Part shown: positions 59,345 through 64,000 of the stretch, piece after piece
Numbering within the stretch: the first letter of the stretch is position 1
Layout of the letters: every line of letters starts with the position of its first letter
NCBI RefSeq assembly: GCF_016865585.1
Contig: NZ_JAESND010000007.1
Span: 62,001 to 126,000, forward strand
DNA length: 64,000 nt
Source: Jeongeupia naejangsanensis
Lineage (GTDB): Bacteria; Pseudomonadota; Gammaproteobacteria; Burkholderiales; Chitinibacteraceae
Direction of reading: 5' to 3'
Made by a program: the position numbers and the translations under genes
Notes under the pieces: model-generated
What the model was told of the DNA's origin: nothing
What the model saw: only the letters and a program-made list of their open reading frames with translations
Database searches by the model: none

Positions 59345-60574
59345 TTACTCGGTCGCCTCGGCGTTGTAGGTGTTGCGGTCGAGGTCGCCCTCGCTGCGTG
59401 CAACGATGACCGCTGCCAGCGTATCGCCCGAGACATTGGTCGCGGTGTTCATCATGTCGATGATGCGGTCGACCGCGGCGATGACGGCGATGATCTCCAG
59501 CGGCAAGCCGACCGACGACAGCACCAGGCTCATCACGATCAGCGCGGTGCCCGGCACGCCGGCCGCGCCGATGGCCGCCAGCGTCGTCGTCAGGATCACC
59601 ATCACCATCTGGCTGATGCTCAGGTGCACGCCGTAGGCGTTGGCGGCAAAGATGGCGACGGCGCCGAGGTAGGTCGACAGTCCGTTCATGTTCACCGTGG
59701 CGCCGAGCGGGAGCACGAAGGACGCGATCGAATTCTTCACGCCGAGCTGGTGTTCGGCGGTTTCGATATTGAGCGGAATCGTCGCGCTCGACGAACCGGT
59801 CGAATACGCGAACAGCTGCACCGGCAGCATCTTGCGGATGAAGCGCAGCGGGTTCAGGCCGGCGACGCGCAGGATCAGCGAGTACACGCCGAACAGCATG
59901 ATCAGGCAGGCCAGATAGATGGTGCCGACCAGCGAGGCCAGCTCGCCAAGCACTGCAAAACCGTTGTCGGCGGTGACATAGGCCATCAGCGCGAACACGC
60001 CGATCGGCGCGAACGACAGCACCAGCAGGATCAGCTTGAACACCACCTCGTTGAGCGAGGTGAAAAAGCGCGCGACCGGCTCGCCGGCTTCACCGGCCAG
60101 ATTGATCGACAGCCCGAAGAAGATCGAGAACACGATGACCGGCAACACGTCGCCATTGGCGAGCGAATAGAACACGTTGGACGGGAAGATCGACACGATG
60201 GTCTCGGTGAACGACACGCTCTTGCCGGCGACCGGTGGCGCGCCGGCGATCAGGTGGTTGAGCCCGGTGCCGATGCCGAACAGCGTGGCCAGCCCCATGC
60301 CGAGCGCTGCGGCGAAGGCCATGGTCAGTGCGAAGACCAGCAGGGTCTTGGCGGCGATGCGGCCCATTTTCGAGAGGTCGTGCAGCGACAGGATGCCGCA
60401 CACCAGCGAGACGAAAATCACCGGCTGCACCGTCATGCGGATCAGCGACATGAAAATGTCGCCCAGCGGCTTGAGCATTTTGGCGTAGTCGCCGAAAAGC
60501 AGGCCGGCGCCGACGCCCAGTGTCAGCGCGATCAGGATTTTCTGCCACATCGGCATATGTTTGAGCTTGGACAT
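59345..60574 (-). CDS. DAACS-family cation symporter with altered substrate-site motifs
   Basis: A 409-residue inner-membrane symporter of the dicarboxylate/amino acid:cation family, with about eight helices and two hairpins. The first hairpin has the serine-rich TGSSSATIPLNIE. The usual NMDGT loop is NMNGL here (Asn295-Leu299). In helix 8 the motif reads DRIIDMMNTATN: the Asp that binds the amino group is kept (Asp373), but the Arg that holds an acidic side chain in glutamate/aspartate carriers is Asn376. This argues for a neutral amino acid or another substrate rather than glutamate. The ATG at 60574 follows GGAGG. A palindromic operator lies about 95 nt upstream. Confidence 0.92.
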   Translation of the reverse strand: MSKLKHMPMWQKILIALTLGVGAGLLFGDYAKMLKPLGDIFMSLIRMTVQPVIFVSLVCGILSLHDLSKMGRIAAKTLLVFALTMAFAAALGMGLATLFGIGTGLNHLIAGAPPVAGKSVSFTETIVSIFPSNVFYSLANGDVLPVIVFSIFFGLSINLAGEAGEPVARFFTSLNEVVFKLILLVLSFAPIGVFALMAYVTADNGFAVLGELASLVGTIYLACLIMLFGVYSLILRVAGLNPLRFIRKMLPVQLFAYSTGSSSATIPLNIETAEHQLGVKNSIASFVLPLGATVNMNGLSTYLGAVAIFAANAYGVHLSISQMVMVILTTTLAAIGAAGVPGTALIVMSLVLSSVGLPLEIIAVIAAVDRIIDMMNTATNVSGDTLAAVIVARSEGDLDRNTYNAEATE

Positions 60575-60666
60575 GCGTCCTCCAGAATGTCGTTTGTCTT
60601 GTCGATTTTGCCGGCCGCAGCCTAGTGACAAAGCGGGGAGGACGCATTGAGGGAAACCGGCAACAT

Positions 60667-60683
60667 TGTTGCAAATTGCAACA
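60667..60683 (-). promoter_or_regulatory. Perfect 17-nt palindrome, candidate operator of the symporter gene
   Basis: TGTTGCAA and TTGCAACA flank a single central A. It is a perfect inverted repeat 93 nt upstream of the symporter start, of the size bound by dimeric repressors. The cognate regulator is unknown. Confidence 0.55.
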
Positions 60684-60702
60684 TGTTCGGCGAAAGTCAA
60701 CC

Positions 60703-60734
60703 GACGGATTGCCGCTGTTGGCCGGTAATCCGTC
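60703..60734. other. Stable hairpin in the gap upstream of the symporter gene
   Basis: GACGGATTGCCG pairs with CGGTAATCCGTC (one wobble pair) around an 8-nt loop. There is no T-run, so it is not a standard terminator. It could be a leader structure or a dispersed repeat. Confidence 0.5.
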
Positions 60735-60961
60735 ACGGTGAAGCGGGCCGCGGAAATATTTACGCCCGATGGGCGGGCGGCGCGGTCTCGGCCAATGGAC
60801 TGACGTCGAAGAAGCGCGCCCGTGATCGTGAATCACGGCGCGCCGACCGGCGTCCGGCGATTACGTGGACGAAACCGCCGTTGCCGTCGTTGCAGAGGGT
60901 GACGCTGCGGGAGCGATTCCCCGCAACCGGTACTGGATGCCGCCGCTGCCGGCGGTGCCTC

Positions 60962-61750
60962 TCATGCAGGCCGGATGGCGCGCGTTGCCAGAAAGGTCGG
61001 CATGTACTGGTCGAGCAGGAAGCGCGGTCGCGGCTGGGTGTCTTCGTAGAAACCGGTGATCGCCAGGCCGGCATCGGTCTGGCCGGCGATCAGGTCGGTC
61101 AGGCTGTGGCCGAAGACCAGAGCCTCGCCGTTCTGCCGCTTGGCGTCGAGCGCTTCGGCATCCAGATCGGCGACGTCGGAATAGGGCAGGTTGTAGCGAG
61201 GTTTGACCACGCCCTGTGCCAGCCATGCCGGATCGCGGTCACCGACAAACACCACCGGGTTGTAGAAGCTGGCGAGCAGGGCACCGCCGGGCGCGAGCAC
61301 GCGATGGCATTCGCGCCAGACCGGACGGACGTCGGGCACGTACAGGTTGGAAATCGGGTGGACGATCAGATCGAACGACGCATCGGCCAGCGCCGACAGG
61401 TCACGCATGTCGCCCTGCACGGTGGTGAGCTGCAGCCCGTCGCGTTCGGCGACGAAGCGGTCCTGCGCCAGCTGTTCGTCCGACAGGTCGAACACCGTGA
61501 CCTCGGCCCCCGCGGCGGCCAGCACCGGCGCCTGCTGGCCGCCGGCCGCGGCAAGGCACAGCACGCGCCGACCGCGGACATCGCCGAGCCAGTCGGCCGG
61601 CAGCGGGCGCGGCGTGATGTGGATCTGCCATTGGCCGGCCTGCGCGGCGGCGATGACATCGCTGCCGACGGGAAGCGACCACTCGCATTGCTGCCTGGCC
61701 TGCCGGTTCCAGGCGGCGCGATTGTGGCTGCCGATTTCGAAGGGGGACAT
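60962..61750 (-). CDS. Class I SAM-dependent methyltransferase
   Basis: A 262-residue methyltransferase. The SAM-binding motif I is RRVLCLAAAGGQQAP (a G-rich loop after the first strand). Asp in TVFDLSDEQL binds the ribose, QGDMRDLSAL is motif II, and FDLIVHPISNLYV ends the core. The N-terminal part (FEIGSHNRAAWNRQARQQ) is typical of a COG2226-like subgroup of small-molecule methyltransferases. The ATG at 61750 was chosen because the conserved beginning follows directly. Substrate unknown; the gene stands alone. Confidence 0.9.
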   Translation of the reverse strand: MSPFEIGSHNRAAWNRQARQQCEWSLPVGSDVIAAAQAGQWQIHITPRPLPADWLGDVRGRRVLCLAAAGGQQAPVLAAAGAEVTVFDLSDEQLAQDRFVAERDGLQLTTVQGDMRDLSALADASFDLIVHPISNLYVPDVRPVWRECHRVLAPGGALLASFYNPVVFVGDRDPAWLAQGVVKPRYNLPYSDVADLDAEALDAKRQNGEALVFGHSLTDLIAGQTDAGLAITGFYEDTQPRPRFLLDQYMPTFLATRAIRPA

Positions 61751-61888
61751 GGCGGCTCCGGTGTGCGTGGGCAAGCGGGCATCATAACCCCGCTGCTCCG
61801 CTTGCCGAACACCGGGCCGGCGGGCCGCTGTCGGTCTGGTGCAAGTGCTACGTATCGCGCGATATGCCTTGGTGCCGGACTGCCAGCT

Positions 61889-62305
61889 TCAGCCAAATTC
61901 GTGGTGCTGCGGCAGGTCGTCGGTGATCGTGAACCACGGTGCTTTCGAGCCGACGAACAGATGTGCCGACGGGCGTATGCCCGGCGTGTCGACCAGCGTG
62001 CCGAGCGTCACGTGCACGAAGGCGCCCTCGCGTACCAGCGAATAGAGCAGCGAGCCGCAACGGCCGCAGCGCACGTCGTGTGCAAGCGCTTCGCCATAGA
62101 TCAGCAGTTCGTCTTCTCCCTGCGTGATGTTCAGCTTTTCGCGCTCGATGCCGGCAAACGCTTTGAATGCCGAACCGGTTGCGCGCCGGCATTGGGCGCA
62201 GTGGCAGTTGAGCGCATAGACGAATTCGTCGGCCACGGTGTAACGCACCGCGCCGCAGAGGCACTGGCCATTCAGGGAGAGGGGGGAGTGCGGGGTGGTG
62301 TGCAT
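61889..62305 (-). CDS. GFA/CENP-V-family zinc protein (second of two in the window)
   Basis: A 138-residue Gfa/CENP-V protein. The zinc cysteines are in NGQCLCGAVRYTV, LNCHCAQCRRATGSAF and VRCGRCGSLLYS. The GSAFKAFAGI segment is the usual core after the second cluster. The ATG is the complement of 62303-62305. It is 6 nt from the stop of the esterase-like gene upstream, so the two are likely co-transcribed. Substrate unknown. Confidence 0.88.
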   Translation of the reverse strand: MHTTPHSPLSLNGQCLCGAVRYTVADEFVYALNCHCAQCRRATGSAFKAFAGIEREKLNITQGEDELLIYGEALAHDVRCGRCGSLLYSLVREGAFVHVTLGTLVDTPGIRPSAHLFVGSKAPWFTITDDLPQHHEFG

Positions 62306-62311
62306 GGATGG

Positions 62312-63919
62312 TCAGTCGGTCTGGGTCTGGGTTTTGTGGAAAACGAGGTAGTCGAAGTCCCGGGACGGAAGCACCGTTTCAAACTGCCGCTCTTGCACGG
62401 TTGCATTGCTGTCAGCGGGAATGTTGCGCATCGCCATCGGATGGCTGAACCATCCGCGGGCTGGTTCCGGCAAGTCCGATAGCGGCAAGAGATACCCGGA
62501 TTGCAGCGGCGAGCGATCAAGATAGCTTTCCAGTGTTTCTGGTGGCGGCGCAGCAGTCCGGTAGGTATTGACGCGATAGCCGCTCCCATATTCGATTGCG
62601 CTGAACTTGCCCCGTCCAAATGACCCGGCAATAGCAATGTAGCGTTTGCCGTATTTTTCGGACAGATGATTCCCGAGCCGGTTTCCGAGATAGCCCGTGT
62701 CCGATTTGCTGATATGAGCGTTATGGCACAACACCAACAGTATTTCCCGAGGGGGAAGCTTGCGTTCCAGACTTGTTACGACCTCCGCCATTGCCTTGTC
62801 GCGCAGGCTATACGACTCGGGAAATGGCTTGCGGTAGTCCGCTAGCATGCGGGTACGGGCATTTGTCGCGAGCCAGGCGTATTCGTATTCGACAGGGCTC
62901 GTTGCCTTGATCCAGTCGGTTTCGTTGGTGCTGAAGCTTGCCAGTAATGCGTTACCCTGAGCGACCGGCCCATCAAGCGCCTGTGCGTCTCCTGCGTTCC
63001 CTTTACCTTGCAGCAGCCGCACCGCCATGGAAGCCCATTGCGGGTCGAACAGTTTTTCGAATGCCTCTTTATCGGCGGGGCTGACTTTTGCAATGAACTG
63101 AAGCAACTGCTCGTTGTTGCCACTTGTTCGAGGGTCGATACCGACGAGCCGGACTTTGTTTTTTGTGCCCGTATTGTATTCCCGAAGTCCGTCGAAAAAC
63201 GCCATGACGCCATCGGCCTGCCAGAGTGGGAACTGCAGTGCGGCTCTTGCTTTGCGCCGACCGACATCATCACCTTGGATGTAGCCGTTCATGGGTGACA
63301 GCTCATCATGCGGCAGCTCGATTGCGATTGAATGCAGTCGGCCTGTTCTTGCAAGCGCCAATGTCAAGGCGAGACGATCCTGCCAGAATTCTGTGCCGCC
63401 ATGGCTGGGTTCGCCGAGGCCGACAATTCGTGTCGTGGCGAGCTGTTCAGTGGCAAGGTGTTGCCACGTTTCGCGGGTGAGTGGTTGCGCGGCATTGCTC
63501 AGCCATTTTTCGAAGTCGACCATTCGGGCCCGATGCTCGGCCGGGCCCTTTTGCTCGGTTATTTTCAGCATAAATGGCGTTGTTTCGGACGTGCTCCAAT
63601 TCTGGACCGAAACGCCATACATGCCTGCATCTGGGGCAATGAACCGGCGGGTATAGGAATTCGTACCGTAGATCGATGTCGTATAATCGGCAAGACGGGT
63701 ACCGTCCGGTGTTTTGGCAACCACATCCATGACCCAGCCCGGCGCAGCCAGATCGAGCTGCACCAGTTCACCGGCTTGAAGCGGTAACGTAAAAACGGCA
63801 ATGCTTTTGGGTTCCAGTCGGCCACTTGTTCCCTCTGAAGGAAGCGGTTCGGCTGCGTGGACTAGGGTGATGGCCAACATACTTGTCCATATCGAATGTA
63901 TTTTTAGCTGCATTGCCAT
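62312..63919 (-). CDS. Erythromycin-esterase-family protein with N-terminal beta domain, exported
   Basis: A 535-residue exported protein (signal peptide IWTSMLAITLVHA). Residues about 30-125 form a beta-sandwich like a pre-peptidase C-terminal domain (LEPKSIAVFTLPLQAGELVQ, then PDAGMYGVSVQNWS). The rest is the erythromycin-esterase/EreA-like domain. Its GLGEPSHGGTEFWQDRL holds catalytic Glu and His, VRLVGIDPR follows, and LVLCHNAHISKSD carries the second His. The family includes macrolide esterases but most members have other, unknown substrates. Composition is less GC-rich than its neighbours. Start at 63919 or 63913. Confidence 0.88.
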   Translation of the reverse strand: MAMQLKIHSIWTSMLAITLVHAAEPLPSEGTSGRLEPKSIAVFTLPLQAGELVQLDLAAPGWVMDVVAKTPDGTRLADYTTSIYGTNSYTRRFIAPDAGMYGVSVQNWSTSETTPFMLKITEQKGPAEHRARMVDFEKWLSNAAQPLTRETWQHLATEQLATTRIVGLGEPSHGGTEFWQDRLALTLALARTGRLHSIAIELPHDELSPMNGYIQGDDVGRRKARAALQFPLWQADGVMAFFDGLREYNTGTKNKVRLVGIDPRTSGNNEQLLQFIAKVSPADKEAFEKLFDPQWASMAVRLLQGKGNAGDAQALDGPVAQGNALLASFSTNETDWIKATSPVEYEYAWLATNARTRMLADYRKPFPESYSLRDKAMAEVVTSLERKLPPREILLVLCHNAHISKSDTGYLGNRLGNHLSEKYGKRYIAIAGSFGRGKFSAIEYGSGYRVNTYRTAAPPPETLESYLDRSPLQSGYLLPLSDLPEPARGWFSHPMAMRNIPADSNATVQERQFETVLPSRDFDYLVFHKTQTQTD

Positions 63920-64000
63920 TCAGTCCGCTTTGAAATTAAAACTTGATATGCATCGAAAACACCGAGGGCAGTTTCCATGGTAATGGCAACTGAGTGCGAC

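Larger units (their letters stand above)
60575..60961. other. 387-nt gap with inverted repeats and no gene
   Basis: It holds the palindrome at 60667-60683, the long hairpin at 60703-60734 and a smaller inverted repeat, CGTGAT/ATCACG, at 60821-60837. No reading frame with a ribosome site or family pattern was found. Confidence 0.5.

Noticed and set aside
60647-62482. 611-codon plus-strand frame across the methyltransferase and GFA genes
   Set aside because: It crosses three minus-strand genes and intergenic hairpins, and has no domain.
1-64000. CRISPR arrays, insertion sequences and prophage genes
   Set aside because: No regularly spaced repeats, transposase, integrase or phage structural motifs were found in reading the window.

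Overview
The window is GC-rich bacterial chromosome with tightly packed genes. The proteins (RlmD, PurL, HtpG, ComEC, a Porin_4-type porin, a UbiH-family hydroxylase, DsbC) fit a betaproteobacterium. The set of a GH20 chitobiase-like enzyme, a ChbG-like deacetylase, a chitin-binding module and an amino-sugar-acid operon suggests a chitin-degrading member of Neisseriales. That placement is inference from recognised families, not from a search. There are no rRNA genes, CRISPR arrays, transposases or prophage genes; one tRNA-Leu(GAG) is present.

Layout. 1-8 kb: truncated rlmD, a hybrid sensor kinase, a ChbG-family deacetylase, a small lipoprotein, secreted gamma-glutamyltransferase, and a map-GNAT-small protein operon on the minus strand. 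8-12.5 kb: a lactonase-like propeller protein, an ECF41 sigma factor with its recognisable promoter in front of an AhpD-family partner, and a large lipoprotein. 12.5-21.5 kb: purL, GH20 hexosaminidase, an unknown protein plus an ankyrin protein, and tRNA-Leu. 21.6-26.4 kb: a PilZ protein and a GlrK-QseG-GlrR set, followed by a near-consensus sigma-54 promoter and two periplasmic BON-domain genes. 26.5-36.9 kb: htpG, porin, an orphan ParA with a receiver/ATPase response regulator, a MOSC protein, comEC, a UbiH-family gene and dsbC. 37.0-38.8 kb: an AT-rich patch with small membrane proteins. 38.9-51.4 kb: MarC, a 1212-residue phospholipase C-like exoenzyme with two LamG-like repeats and a chitin-binding module, an MCP, YjdM, an M20 hydrolase, an aldo/keto reductase, a TraB/GumN protein and several unknowns.

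51.6-59.3 kb holds the most complete system: a LevR/DgaR-type sigma-54 activator, a sigma-54 promoter, a four-gene mannose-family PTS permease, a PLP-dependent D-glucosaminate-6-phosphate ammonia-lyase and a KDGP aldolase. Together they would take up and phosphorylate D-glucosaminate and convert it to pyruvate and glyceraldehyde-3-phosphate. 59.3-64 kb: an atypical DAACS symporter with a palindromic operator candidate, a methyltransferase, a second GFA-family protein and an erythromycin-esterase-family protein.

The strongest regulatory findings are three promoters that match specialised sigma factors next to their own regulators: ECF41 at about 10.03 kb, and sigma-54 at about 25.59 kb and 54.76 kb.
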